Positions 10,042 through 19,035 of a stretch of DNA of 64,000 bases are shown piece by piece. The notes below the pieces were generated by a model. It had not been told where the DNA came from. It was given only the letters and a program-made list of their open reading frames with translations, and searched no databases. The DNA comes from Pseudomonas gozinkensis (GTDB lineage Bacteria; Pseudomonadota; Gammaproteobacteria; Pseudomonadales; Pseudomonadaceae). The translations under genes were made by a program, and so were the position numbers. Where the stretch lies: contig NZ_CP062253.1 in assembly GCF_014863585.1 (NCBI RefSeq), positions 2,258,501-2,322,500 of the forward strand, read 5' to 3'. Position 1 is the first letter of the stretch. Each line of letters starts with the position of its first letter.

Positions 10042-10986
10042 TCAGGAGTCGCGTGGGTTCTTCTGCACCGCGGCGCCCGCCACTCGGGCGGCAGGTCGGG
10101 TTTGCATCAGTGCATCGATCGCCTTGCGATAGTTCTGTCCGCCCAGCGCCATGCTGTTGTTATGTGTCGCGCCGGGCACCAGCAGCAGGCGTTTCGGTTG
10201 CCGGGCGGCGGCGAACAGTTGTTCGCTGAAGCGAGACGGGACGAATGCGTCGGCCAGGCCGTGCACCACCAGCAAGGGCATGTGGATCTCGGCGATCTTG
10301 TCGATGGAATCGAATTTCTGCGACAACAACCAGCGTACCGGAAGAGAGGTGTTGGCCACGGCAGCCGCCACATCCGCCAGTGACGTGAACGTGGATTCGA
10401 TAACCAGTCCCCGCACCGGCAGTGGGGTGTGATTTCTGGCAGCATCGCGGCCAAGTTCGGCAGCCAGATCGATGGCGACCGCGCCCCCCAGTGAATGCCC
10501 GTAGATCAGGCGTTTGTTCGGGTCCGGTTGCAACAGCTGAAAGCGTGCCCAGGCCACCCGGGCATCCTCGTACACCGTGCTTTCCGATGGCAGGTCGCCA
10601 TGGCTCTGGCCGAAGCCGCGATAGTCGATGGCCAGTACCGAATAACCTGCAGCACGCAATTGTTCGATACGGAACAGTTGGCCGGTGAGGTTCCAGCGCA
10701 CGCCATGCAAATAGAGGATGGCCGGTGCATCGGCGCGTTCTGCCGGCCACCACCAGGCGTGAATGTTTTGCCCGGCCTTGAAGCTTTTCGGTTGCAGGTC
10801 GAGTTCCTGCACGCTGCCGGGCAATCCGTGATACCAGCCGGCAGTGCCCGGTTCTATGCGAAACAACAGTTTGCGTTCGGTGTGTTCCAGCACGGCACAA
10901 CTCGCCGGCACGCCGATGATCAGGGCGGCCATGCAGGCGAACGCCAGACGGCGGCGTCGAAGTCGGGTCATGAAGGCAAGGAACAT
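10042..10986 (-). CDS. Membrane-anchored alpha/beta hydrolase
   Basis: Serine hydrolase with nucleophile elbow GHSLGG at about residue 165. LYLHG carries the oxyanion strand, a GLADAF segment carries the likely acid, and GATHNN the catalytic His. The N-terminus is Arg-rich followed by a hydrophobic helix (LAFACMAALIIGVPASCAVL), so the enzyme is anchored in or exported across the inner membrane; the Cys is not in a clean lipobox. I chose the ATG at 10986 because GGTGAT lies about 7 bases ahead; GTG 11001 and ATG 10971 are alternatives. The fold resembles the BEM46/FrsA-like hydrolases. Substrate unknown. It is a single gene, divergent from nothing close. Confidence 0.85.
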   Translation of the reverse strand: MFLAFMTRLRRRRLAFACMAALIIGVPASCAVLEHTERKLLFRIEPGTAGWYHGLPGSVQELDLQPKSFKAGQNIHAWWWPAERADAPAILYLHGVRWNLTGQLFRIEQLRAAGYSVLAIDYRGFGQSHGDLPSESTVYEDARVAWARFQLLQPDPNKRLIYGHSLGGAVAIDLAAELGRDAARNHTPLPVRGLVIESTFTSLADVAAAVANTSLPVRWLLSQKFDSIDKIAEIHMPLLVVHGLADAFVPSRFSEQLFAAARQPKRLLLVPGATHNNSMALGGQNYRKAIDALMQTRPAARVAGAAVQKNPRDS

Positions 10987-11098
10987 TAAACGTATCACCA
11001 CGGTGTGGACAAAGAACGCTTTTTACCAGATGCCTCGACCCGCGCGTGACATTTTCGATCACCGCACGCCTGCAACGATTACAAAATGCTGCAACGAC

Positions 11099-12097
11099 TC
11101 AGTCGATCTTCAGCACGATCTTGCCGATGTGGTCGCCTGCTTCCATGTGCGCATGGGCCAGCGCTGCGTCGGCGAGCGGGTAGACTTTGTCGATGATCGG
11201 CAGGCAGCGCCCCGCAGCCAGCACCGGCCAGACGTGTTCGCGCAATTGATCGGCGATGGCAGCCTTTTCCGCAGAAGTGCGGGCGCGCAGGAGGGAGCCG
11301 GTGACCACCGCACGCTTGCCGAGGATGGCGAGCAGATCGATGTCATTGGCCCGCGCGCCACCGAGGAAACCGAGCATCACCAATCGCCCGTCCATTCCCA
11401 AGGCGCTGATGTTCCCGTTGAGGTACGAGCCGCCCATGATGTCGAGGATCACATTCACGCCCTGGCCGGCGGTCTTCTCGGCGATGACAGCCGCGAAATC
11501 CTGTTCCCGGTAGTTGATCGCTTCACCGTCCAGATCACGGATCGTTGCGCATTTTTCGGCGCTGCCGGCGGTGGCGAAGGCTTCAATGCCAAATTCGCGG
11601 CACAGCATCAGCGCGGTAGTGCCGATGCCGCTGGTGCCGCCGTGGATCAAGGCACGCTGGCCACGGCTGGCGCCGCCGAGGCCAAACAGATTGGCCCACA
11701 CCGTGAAAAATGTCTCCGGAATTGCCGCTGCCCGAATCCAGTCCAGTCCATCGGGAATTGGCAAGACCTGGCCCGCCGGAACCGTGCAGTATTCGGCGTA
11801 ACCGCCGCCATTGGTCAGTGCGCACACCCGGTCACCCACCGCGAATGTGCTGACACCATTGCCGACGGCCACGACTTCACCCGCCACTTCAAGGCCCGGG
11901 ATCGGGTTCATGCCAGGCTTCATCGGGTACTTGCCGGCGCGTTGCAGGGCATCCGGGCGATTGATGCCGGCAGCGTGCACGCGGATCAGTACTTCGCCTT
12001 GTGCGGCCACCGGCAGCGGGACGCGTCGGGATTGCAGAACCTCGGGCCCGCCCGGTTCGGTGATTTCAATTCGTGTCATTTCAGTGGGCAATGTCAT
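11099..12097 (-). CDS. NAD(P)H:quinone oxidoreductase of the MDR family
   Basis: Three hundred and thirty-two residues of the zinc-free medium-chain dehydrogenase/reductase type close to human PIG3 (TP53I3). Signs are HAAGINRPDALQRAGKYP, PGLEVAGEVVAVG, and the cofactor-binding loop ALIHGGTSGIGTTALMLC near residue 150. The Cys and His ligands of zinc alcohol dehydrogenases are absent. It probably reduces quinones or reactive carbonyls with NADPH. AGAGGA is 8 bases ahead of the ATG at 12097. The MFS transporter gene ends 66 bases upstream on the same strand, so the two may be cotranscribed and controlled by the divergent LysR gene. Confidence 0.92.
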   Translation of the reverse strand: MTLPTEMTRIEITEPGGPEVLQSRRVPLPVAAQGEVLIRVHAAGINRPDALQRAGKYPMKPGMNPIPGLEVAGEVVAVGNGVSTFAVGDRVCALTNGGGYAEYCTVPAGQVLPIPDGLDWIRAAAIPETFFTVWANLFGLGGASRGQRALIHGGTSGIGTTALMLCREFGIEAFATAGSAEKCATIRDLDGEAINYREQDFAAVIAEKTAGQGVNVILDIMGGSYLNGNISALGMDGRLVMLGFLGGARANDIDLLAILGKRAVVTGSLLRARTSAEKAAIADQLREHVWPVLAAGRCLPIIDKVYPLADAALAHAHMEAGDHIGKIVLKID

Positions 12098-12162
12098 TTT
12101 TCGATTCCTCTTGAAACAAGTGATCAGTAGATGGGAGCGCAGTCAGGGCGTAATGATTCCCC

Positions 12163-13383
12163 TCATTGGACGCAGCAGCGTTGCTCGACGGAGGAGGGCA
12201 GCAGTTTCATGACTTGTTCAAGTATCAGAGCGATCACGATGGCACCGGCGGCAATCACGAAGAGCAGCACATGCTGTCCGCCTGTGGCGTTGAACAGCGC
12301 CGAATAGACGAATCCGGCCAAGGCCTGAAACGTGGCGAACGACACCGTGGCCCGGCTCCACGCCACCTGCTGGCGATGATGATCCGGCACCAGCTCATGC
12401 ACCCGGGCCAACGCCAGCGGGACAATGCCCGGCGGGAACGAGCCGAGGACTACCGCCAACAGCGCCAGTGCCAGGAACGAGTGCGAAATGGCCAGCAAAC
12501 CAAGGGTGATCGCTTGCACCACCAGCACCAGACGAATCCCCGTTCGCGCACCGAGATGATCGGCGAGAAAGCCATAACTTACCGGGCCGACGATGGCGCC
12601 CAGACCGTACATGATCCAGACCAGCGCGCCGACGTGCGCCCCGGCGCCAAGGCCTCGGGCGACATAATCCACCAGAAAGACCATGGCCGGCACCAGCCCG
12701 GCGGCCATGAAAGCGTACTGGGCAAACAGCAGATAAACAGCAGGCGGCGTTGGTTCTGCCGGGGCCACCTGAGCCGTTGCGGTGGTTGCATGGGGCAGCT
12801 CCGAGGGCCAGCCGAACCAGCTTAATGCCGTCAGTGCCAGCGACAGTGCGCCCAATCCCAGCCAGGTCGCTTGCAAACCCAGACTCAACAGCAGCGGGAC
12901 GATCGTGCCCGAGCCAGCGATGCCCAGACCGATGCCAAGGAAAATCGCCCCACTGGCCAGGCCTTTGCGCGCGGCCGGTACGTGTGGCAGCACGGTCGCG
13001 GCCACCAGCACCATGATCGCGCCGCCAGCGATTCCGGAGAGCAGACGCCAGCCGAAATACCAGCTCACTGACACGGGGTACGCACAGGCAAAAAACGCCA
13101 CGGTCACCGCCAGCATCATCAGTCGCAAGGCGTTTCTCTGAGTGAGCCGGCGTGCCAGCGGACGGCCGAGGAGGGCGCCGATCAAGTAACCGACCAGATT
13201 CGCCGCGCCGAGATAGACCACATCATGGGCGGAAAACCACTGTGCCTGAATCAGCGAAGGGATCAGCGGCGTGTAAGCAAAACGCGCCAGACCGATGCTG
13301 ACCAGACTGGCGCAGAGTCCGGCGAAGATCGCCAGCCAGACGCTCGTGTCCGGACGCTCGGGCGAAGCAATTGAAGGGGGCAT
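12163..13383 (-). CDS. MFS transporter, YbfB/YjiJ type
   Basis: Four hundred and six residues with about 12 hydrophobic helices. The first loop shows the family pattern GLARFAYTPLIPSLIQAQWFS, and the A-motif-like sequence follows helix 2 (GRPLARRLTQRNALRL). This MFS group (YbfB/YjiJ) has no firmly known substrate. The start at 13383 lies 112 bases from the divergent LysR start, and the quinone oxidoreductase follows on the same strand. The arrangement suggests a LysR-controlled efflux/detoxification pair, but that is inference. Confidence 0.9.
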   Translation of the reverse strand: MPPSIASPERPDTSVWLAIFAGLCASLVSIGLARFAYTPLIPSLIQAQWFSAHDVVYLGAANLVGYLIGALLGRPLARRLTQRNALRLMMLAVTVAFFACAYPVSVSWYFGWRLLSGIAGGAIMVLVAATVLPHVPAARKGLASGAIFLGIGLGIAGSGTIVPLLLSLGLQATWLGLGALSLALTALSWFGWPSELPHATTATAQVAPAEPTPPAVYLLFAQYAFMAAGLVPAMVFLVDYVARGLGAGAHVGALVWIMYGLGAIVGPVSYGFLADHLGARTGIRLVLVVQAITLGLLAISHSFLALALLAVVLGSFPPGIVPLALARVHELVPDHHRQQVAWSRATVSFATFQALAGFVYSALFNATGGQHVLLFVIAAGAIVIALILEQVMKLLPSSVEQRCCVQ

Positions 13384-13434
13384 GACGGCAATCCTGTGGA
13401 AAGGTTTATGGCGCCCAGCATATCGGCTATCGTT

Positions 13435-13482
13435 GCTGCGTTAATGCAGCGAGTTTGCGTGTTAGTGATGCGTTTATGCATC
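13435..13482. promoter_or_regulatory. Paired operator candidate between MFS and LysR genes
   Basis: Two similar palindromes, GCTGCGTTAATGCAGC (13435-13450) and GATGCGTTTATGCATC (13467-13482), share the core TGCGTTWATGCA. They lie exactly 32 bases apart, about three helical turns. This spacing on one DNA face is what a LysR-type tetramer would use. The right copy ends 13 bases before the LysR ATG, consistent with autorepression. Confidence 0.6.
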
Positions 13483-13495
13483 AATGGAGAACGGT

Positions 13496-14371
13496 ATGAA
13501 CTGGGATGATGCACGAGTGTTTCTTGCGGTTTGTCGCGAGTCGACATTACGCGGCGCCGCGCGCGTGCTGGGCGTGGATCAGGCGACAGTCGGGCGACGC
13601 ATCACGGCACTGGAAAAGTCGCTCGGCGCGACCTTGTTCCTGCGCACCTCCGAGGGTTATGCGCTGACGGCAGTCGGCGAAGCGGCGCTCAAGTCTGTCG
13701 AAAAAATGGAGCATTCGGCACTGGAGCTGGAACGGCGCATTCAGGGCCTGGACAATCGCCTGACCGGAAGTGTGCGGGTCAGCACCACCGATTCGCTGGC
13801 CATCGACTTTCTGATCCCGGCCATCGCGCAGTTGCACGAATACCATCCGGACGTGCGCGTGCACCTGGATGCCTCTACGCAGATCCTCAGCCTGGCCAAG
13901 CGTGAAGCGGACATCGCCGTACGCAACACCCGTCCCGACAACCCGGACCTGATCGCCCGGCGCATCGCGCGTTGGCCCGTGGGCCTGTTTGCCTCGCAGG
14001 CCTATGTCGACCGCCATGGTGTGCCGACGCCAGGCAGTGCGTTCGAGGGCCATGATCTGGTGGTGTACCAGCCGTATCTGCAAGGCAACAAGGACCTGAC
14101 CCTGGTGACCGAATCCATAAGTCGGGGGCGTATCGTCGCCGGTCTGAGCTCGAGCCTGCTGGTACGACGCTCGATTGCCGCCGGGCTGGGTGTAGGAGAA
14201 ATCCCGGTCTACATGGGCGAGCGCGATGGACTGGTCAGGCTGTGGCCGGAGCGTACGCGAGCGTTGCCTTATGAAGTGTGGCTGGTGACCCATGCGGATT
14301 TGCGCCATACCGCGCGGGTCAGGGTGGTGATCGAGCAGATTGTCGAGGCGTTTGCGCTGGAGAATGAGTAG
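13496..14371 (+). CDS. LysR-family transcriptional regulator
   Basis: Predicted 291 residues from the ATG at 13496; GGAGAACGGT immediately precedes it, so the in-frame ATG at 13484 is less likely. The N-terminal helix-turn-helix is MNWDDARVFLAVCRESTLRGAARVLGVDQATVGRRITALEKSLG, followed by the usual linker and a periplasmic-binding-type effector domain (about 90-291). It is divergent from the MFS/quinone oxidoreductase pair, the likely targets. The effector is unknown. Confidence 0.95.
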   Translation: MNWDDARVFLAVCRESTLRGAARVLGVDQATVGRRITALEKSLGATLFLRTSEGYALTAVGEAALKSVEKMEHSALELERRIQGLDNRLTGSVRVSTTDSLAIDFLIPAIAQLHEYHPDVRVHLDASTQILSLAKREADIAVRNTRPDNPDLIARRIARWPVGLFASQAYVDRHGVPTPGSAFEGHDLVVYQPYLQGNKDLTLVTESISRGRIVAGLSSSLLVRRSIAAGLGVGEIPVYMGERDGLVRLWPERTRALPYEVWLVTHADLRHTARVRVVIEQIVEAFALENE

Positions 14372-14497
14372 TCCTTGATGCTGTGTAGGACGGCTACATC
14401 AGCTGACGATCTTGCCTACAACAGCGCCAGAATCCGCTGGCTTGTGAGTTTTATGGCCGGGCCCTATCGTTTCCCACACCCTGAGTGAGCAGGTGAA

Positions 14498-15538
14498 ATG
14501 CTCCGAGGTGATCAATCCAGGGAAGTATTGATAAACGTCAGAGGTGCGGAATTGATTGCAAGGGAATTCAGCCAATTTCAAGCAAGCGACATGGCCGGGC
14601 AAACGGATAGTACTGAGTCTATGAACTACATAACGCGAGACGAATTCAGCGCCAGGATCGAGGTCATCGAGACAAGAATCGATGCACGGATCGAATCCAT
14701 GTCTGCCAAGATCGATGGCTTTCTGACCCAGCAGGCCGAGCGGGATCAGGCACGGCTGGAGCTCGAAAAAAATCAGGAGCAGGCCCGGTTGGAGCAGAAA
14801 CGCTCTATGGAGGAGGCTCGGTTCGAGTGGGAGCGATCTCAGGAGGCGGCTCGGGTGGAGCGGGAGCGGTCCCAAGACGCGGCGCGCCTGGAGCAGAAAC
14901 GAGAGCAGGAGGCAGCACGGCGGGAGTGGGAGAAGTCTCAGGAAAAGTCGCGCCTTGAGCGGGAAGAGGCCCAGGAGAAAGTGCGCCTTGAGCGGGAAGA
15001 GGCCCAGGAGAAAGTGCGCCTTGAGCGGGAAGAGGCCCAGGAGAAAGTGCGTCTTGAGCGGGAAGAGGCCCAGGAGAAAGTGCGCCTTGAGCGGGAGCAG
15101 GCTCAGGAAAGAATCCAGCTGGCGTACGAGAAGAATCTCGAAAGCCTGCGGCAGGAGCGCTTGAAGGCTCGACTGGGGTATGAAAAGGTCTTGGAGACCA
15201 CCCGGGTCGAGCGAGAGAAAGCCTACGAAAAAGTCAGACTGGAGCAAGAAAAGGCTCACCTGGAGCGCGACCAGCGTTACGCGATCGTCTCGGCTCGCAT
15301 TGACAGGTCTCTGGAGCGAATTGACGAAGCCGTCAGGCAGGTCTCGACGATCAAGGCGAATTACTGGGCGGCAACGGCCGTACATTTTCTCGGGATGGTC
15401 GCCATACTCGCGGGTACTTACTACGCCAATCAGGCGAACGTGATGATGGCGATGCAGACAACCATGGCAATGCTTCAGTCGGTGAAAGAGGCTGGAAATC
15501 CTGCGCCAGCAGTGCTGATGACCTTCCCTGCAGAGTGA
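14498..15538 (+). CDS. Repeat-expanded coiled-coil protein with C-terminal membrane helix
   Basis: Up to 346 residues. After an N-terminal part with ITRDEFSARIEVIETRIDARIESMSAKID comes a long, highly charged helix (about residues 80-270). It is built on an 11-residue period, with successive units such as EKVRLEREEAQ, DAARLEQKREQ and EAARVERERSQ. A single transmembrane helix lies near the C-terminus (YWAATAVHFLGMVAILAGTYYA, about 288-310). Eleven-residue (hendecad) periodicity predicts a nearly straight or right-handed coiled coil. The start is uncertain: ATG 14498 has AGGTGA upstream, while 14591 and 14621 lack a binding site but resemble starts of shorter pseudomonad relatives. Function unknown. 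Confidence 0.8.
   Translation: MLRGDQSREVLINVRGAELIAREFSQFQASDMAGQTDSTESMNYITRDEFSARIEVIETRIDARIESMSAKIDGFLTQQAERDQARLELEKNQEQARLEQKRSMEEARFEWERSQEAARVERERSQDAARLEQKREQEAARREWEKSQEKSRLEREEAQEKVRLEREEAQEKVRLEREEAQEKVRLEREEAQEKVRLEREQAQERIQLAYEKNLESLRQERLKARLGYEKVLETTRVEREKAYEKVRLEQEKAHLERDQRYAIVSARIDRSLERIDEAVRQVSTIKANYWAATAVHFLGMVAILAGTYYANQANVMMAMQTTMAMLQSVKEAGNPAPAVLMTFPAE
14951..15082 (+). repeat. Four 33-bp in-frame tandem repeats
   Basis: Four units (14951-14983, 14984-15016, 15017-15049, 15050-15082) are identical except for one base in the last. Each encodes RLEREEAQEKV. A fifth diverged unit follows at 15083. Near-perfect DNA identity points to recent slippage or unequal crossing-over, so copy number probably varies between strains. 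Confidence 0.95.
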
Positions 15539-15566
15539 AAAACGGCCTTCAACGAAGGCCGTTTTT
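15539..15566. terminator. Bidirectional terminator
   Basis: AAAACGGCCTT pairs with AAGGCCGTTTT across CAACG, flanked by A and T runs. It separates the coiled-coil gene from the convergent pirin gene. Confidence 0.9.
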
Positions 15567-15588
15567 TCGATCGATGAAAGCCATGGAC

Positions 15589-16311
15589 TCATGGCATTTC
15601 CGGCAGCTCCTGCGGACGCAGGTCAAACACCAGGACCTCGGCATCCAGGCCATTGCTCAGGGTCAGTGCCTGTTCTTCACGAACCCGCACGCCGTCGCCT
15701 TCCTTCAACTGCACGCCGTTCAGTTCAACGCTGCCGCGAGCAACGTGTACATAGGCATAGCGGTTGGCAGGCAGCTTGAGTGTGGCGCTTTCCTCGCCAT
15801 CGAACAGCCCGGCGTACACTCGTGCATCCTGGCGTACTTTCAGCGAGCCGTGGCTGCCTTCGGGCGAAATGATCAGTTGCAGGCGACCGCGCTTTTTCTG
15901 TTCGCTGAAGTGCTCTTGCTGGTAACGCGGTTTCGCGCCGCTGACGTCCGGCACGATCCAGATCTGCAGGAAGTGCACAGGCTTGGTCGCCGAATGGTTG
16001 AACTCACTGTGGGCCACGCCGCTGCCGGCGCTCATCAGTTGCACATCGCCGGGGCGGATTACCGAACCGGTGCCAAGGGTATCCTTGTGTTCCAGGGCTC
16101 CTTCGAGCACATAGGAGAAAATCTCCATGTCGCGGTGCGGGTGCTGTCCGAAGCCTTTGCCGGCGGCGACGCGATCATCGTTGATCACCAACAGGTCGGA
16201 GAAGCCCTGTTCACGCGGGTCACGGTAGCTGGCGAAGGAAAAGGTGTGGAACGACTTCAACCAGCCATGATTGGCCAGACCACGGTCGGAAGCTTTACGA
16301 AGGGTCAGCAT
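15589..16311 (-). CDS. Pirin-family protein (quercetinase-like bicupin)
   Basis: Two hundred and forty residues with the bicupin pirin fold. The metal-binding motif of the first cupin is GFGQHPHRDMEIFSYVLEG (two His near residue 58, then a further His and Glu at GVAHSEFNH). The N-terminus LRKASDRGLANHGWLKSFHTFSFASY is diagnostic of YhhW-type pirins. These proteins show quercetin 2,3-dioxygenase activity in vitro; the physiological role is unclear. AAGGAGATTTC precedes the ATG. It is divergent from the GlxA-type regulator, 210 bases away, which may control it. Confidence 0.95.
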   Translation of the reverse strand: MLTLRKASDRGLANHGWLKSFHTFSFASYRDPREQGFSDLLVINDDRVAAGKGFGQHPHRDMEIFSYVLEGALEHKDTLGTGSVIRPGDVQLMSAGSGVAHSEFNHSATKPVHFLQIWIVPDVSGAKPRYQQEHFSEQKKRGRLQLIISPEGSHGSLKVRQDARVYAGLFDGEESATLKLPANRYAYVHVARGSVELNGVQLKEGDGVRVREEQALTLSNGLDAEVLVFDLRPQELPEMP

Positions 16312-16521
16312 GATGAAATCTCCTTTCAGGACGTTGATTCGTCCGAGTGAGGAGAAGGTTACTGTTTACTTATCGACGCAATAAGTAGATGAAAATTGAA
16401 ATACTGTCTCGCTATGGTTGACAGTGATGTTGACTGAAGCACGCATTCTTTTTCAACGGTTGCGCCGTATCTGGCCATAATGCGCAGATTTATGATTCCA
16501 CATGGATTTTGGTGATACCCC

Positions 16522-17472
16522 ATGAAGACCGTGGCAATGGTGCTGTTTCCGGAATTTCTGCTGCTCGACATGGCCGGGCCTCTGGAGGTCTTTTCGGTTG
16601 CCAACCGCTACCTGAAACCGCAAGCCCACTATCACCTGACAACATTGGGCACCGAGCGCGGGCCGTTGCGTGCGTCCAACGGCGTACTCGTGCACACCGA
16701 TCGACACATTGACGAAGCCGATGAGCGCTATGACTTGTTGCTGGTGCCGGGCGGACCCGGTGCGTACAACGAAAAACATCCGCCGTTGCTCGCCTGGCTG
16801 CAAGGCGCGGTGACGCGTGCCGGGCAATATGGCTCGATCTGTACCGGCGCCTTCGTGCTTGGTCATGCCGGTTTGCTCGACGGCTATCGTGTGACCACTC
16901 ACTGGAATTACACCGAACGATTGATCAAGGGCTTTCCGAAGGCAAACGTCGCGACCGACCAGATTTTCATTGAAGATCGCAACCTGATCACGTCGGGAGG
17001 TGTCACGGCCGGGATCGATATGGCGTTGGCGGTGGTCGCCCGCGATCATGGCAAAAAAATTGCCCAGGACGTGGCCAAGGTATTGCTGGTGGTGATGAAA
17101 CGTCAGGGCGGGCAAGCGCAGTTCAGCCCGTTGATGGCAGCCGTGGCGCCTCAGGAAACGCCGATAACCCGGGTACAGAACCATGTGCTGGAGCACCTGG
17201 AGGAAGCCTTCACCGTCGAGCGCATGGCGGGGCTTGCGAACATGAGTGCGCGGCATTTCGCCCGGGTGTTCGCCCGCGAGGTCAACATGACGCCCATGGA
17301 GTTTCTGCAAAGTGCGCGCATCGATTGCGCGCGAAATCTGCTGGAAACCAGCGATCTGCCGCTGAAAACCGTGGCCTATAAAAGCGGTTTCGGCAGCGTG
17401 CGGCACATGCGGTTTCTGTTCGGCGAAAAGCTCGGGCTGACCCCGACGCAATATCGCGAACAGTTCAGCTAG
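16522..17472 (+). CDS. GlxA-family regulator (DJ-1/PfpI domain plus AraC HTH)
   Basis: Three hundred and sixteen residues: an N-terminal class I glutamine amidotransferase-like domain (about 1-190), with YDLLLVPGGPGAY and SICTGAFVLGHAGLLDG carrying the nucleophile-elbow Cys. A C-terminal AraC double helix-turn-helix follows (about 215-312; FTVERMAGLANMSARHFARVFAREVNMTPMEFLQ). Such regulators sense small metabolites and usually activate. It is divergent from the pirin gene. The start is preceded by a weak site (TGGTGATACCCC). Confidence 0.95.
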   Translation: MKTVAMVLFPEFLLLDMAGPLEVFSVANRYLKPQAHYHLTTLGTERGPLRASNGVLVHTDRHIDEADERYDLLLVPGGPGAYNEKHPPLLAWLQGAVTRAGQYGSICTGAFVLGHAGLLDGYRVTTHWNYTERLIKGFPKANVATDQIFIEDRNLITSGGVTAGIDMALAVVARDHGKKIAQDVAKVLLVVMKRQGGQAQFSPLMAAVAPQETPITRVQNHVLEHLEEAFTVERMAGLANMSARHFARVFAREVNMTPMEFLQSARIDCARNLLETSDLPLKTVAYKSGFGSVRHMRFLFGEKLGLTPTQYREQFS

Positions 17473-17562
17473 AGCGGTTCTGTCCGTTACGGGCATCCGG
17501 ATGTCCGTGCTGGACCCCGCATGGTGGTTGTACCGTCATCGAGGCCTGCGAAGATAACGGAC

Positions 17563-19035
17563 ATGAACAGCCTCAACGAATTGAACTCGGCGTCGGTCCT
17601 GTATTTCGGGCCGTACGCGTTCCATTTGCGCCAGCGGCTGATCCTCGAAGGGGATCGGCAATTGCGCATGGGCGGTCGTGCGCTGGACATTCTGCAAGTG
17701 CTGGTCGAGCGCGCCGGGCGGGTGGTCAGTAAAGAACAATTGATTGCGCTGGTGTGGCCGACCTCGGTGGTCGAGGAAATCAACCTGCGGGTGCACATCG
17801 CCGCGTTGCGTCGGGCTCTCGGCGACGGCGAGAACGGTCAGCGCTACATCGTCAATGTGCCGCAATGCGGGTACAGCTTCGTGGCACCGGTGCAAAGCGA
17901 CAGCGTCGAGCAGGTGGTGTTCGAAAGCCTGCAGGCGCCCCAACACAATTTGCCCGCACGGCTGACGCCGGTCACCGGGCGCGATTCACTGGTCGGCGGT
18001 CTGGTGCGGCAATTGCCATTGTCCCGGCTCCTGACAGTGACGGGACCTGCCGGCGTTGGCAAAAGCACCGTGGCGTTACGCGCAGCGGAACTGCTGCTGC
18101 AACATTTCCGTGATGGCGTGTGGCAGGTGGATCTATCGCTGATCGACGACGACATCCCGCTCCTTGATCACCTGCTGAAAACCCTCGACATCGATTTCCC
18201 CACCCTGACCGCGCGCCACGCCTTGCTGGTGCTGGACAATTGCGAGCATCTGCACGAAGCCTGCCGGAAGTTGCTGCAAACGCTGCTCGACACCGCGCCT
18301 CGTCTATCAATCCTTGCCACCAGCCGCGAACCGTTGCGTCTCGGTCTGGAAGTACTCCAGCCGCTTCCGCCCCTGACCCTTCCCAAATCTTCGGCCCTCA
18401 ACAGTGTTGCCGAGGTCATGGGTTATTCGGCGGTGCAGCTGTTTGTCAGTCGTGCCCGTGCGCGTCAACACGGTTTTTGTCTGCGTGAGCAGGATCTGGA
18501 AACGGTGCGCGATATCTGTCGGCGGCTCGACGGTCTGCCGTTGGCGATCGAACTGGCAGCCGCGCAGATCGATGCGCTGGCGCTGGTCGGCCTTCAGACG
18601 CAACTGGATCAAGGCCTGCAAGTCCTGAGTCACGGTCGCCGCACCGCCGTGCCACGCCATCAGTCGATGAAGGCTGCGCTGGACTGGAGCTATCAGCGCT
18701 TGAGCGAGCAGGAACAACGCGTGCTGCAACGCTTGTCGGTGTTCAAGATGGCATTCACCCTGGACGCCGCCATCGGCGTGATCAGTTGCGCGCAACTACC
18801 ACCCTCGACACTGGTGGCAGTGGTCGAACAGCTGGCGGCCAGGTCATGGCTGACAACGGACCGATCCAGCGGAACGCTGCGCTATCGAATGCTCAACACC
18901 ACACGCCGCTATGCCCTTGAACAGCTGGAGCAGGGCGGCGAACTGAGTGATGTCGAGCGTCGGCACGCGCGTTACCTGGGCCGCACCCGGCCAGCCTCAA
19001 GCGGCCGACTGACCGCGCAGTTCGTCGAGCAGTAA
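17563..19035 (+). CDS. Winged-helix/NB-ARC ATPase regulator, short form lacking TPR domain
   Basis: Predicted 490 residues. The OmpR-type winged helix (about 10-105; LRMGGRALDILQVLVERAGRVVSKEQLI...GYSFVAPV) is followed by an NB-ARC-like ATPase with Walker A GPAGVGKSTVAL and Walker B LLVLDNCEHL, then the helical segment ending NTTRRYALEQLEQGG...RRHARYL. Beyond that the protein ends within 16 residues. The convergent paralogue continues from the same point into a TPR domain of about 400 residues. The last 39 bases overlap that paralogue antisense. It looks like a natural truncation of a STAND-type regulator. It would bind DNA and ATP but lacks the usual sensor. Confidence 0.88.
   Translation: MNSLNELNSASVLYFGPYAFHLRQRLILEGDRQLRMGGRALDILQVLVERAGRVVSKEQLIALVWPTSVVEEINLRVHIAALRRALGDGENGQRYIVNVPQCGYSFVAPVQSDSVEQVVFESLQAPQHNLPARLTPVTGRDSLVGGLVRQLPLSRLLTVTGPAGVGKSTVALRAAELLLQHFRDGVWQVDLSLIDDDIPLLDHLLKTLDIDFPTLTARHALLVLDNCEHLHEACRKLLQTLLDTAPRLSILATSREPLRLGLEVLQPLPPLTLPKSSALNSVAEVMGYSAVQLFVSRARARQHGFCLREQDLETVRDICRRLDGLPLAIELAAAQIDALALVGLQTQLDQGLQVLSHGRRTAVPRHQSMKAALDWSYQRLSEQEQRVLQRLSVFKMAFTLDAAIGVISCAQLPPSTLVAVVEQLAARSWLTTDRSSGTLRYRMLNTTRRYALEQLEQGGELSDVERRHARYLGRTRPASSGRLTAQFVEQ

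Noticed and set aside
14951..15082. Possible CRISPR-like direct repeats of 33 bp
   Set aside because: Tandem, no spacers, inside a coiled-coil gene.
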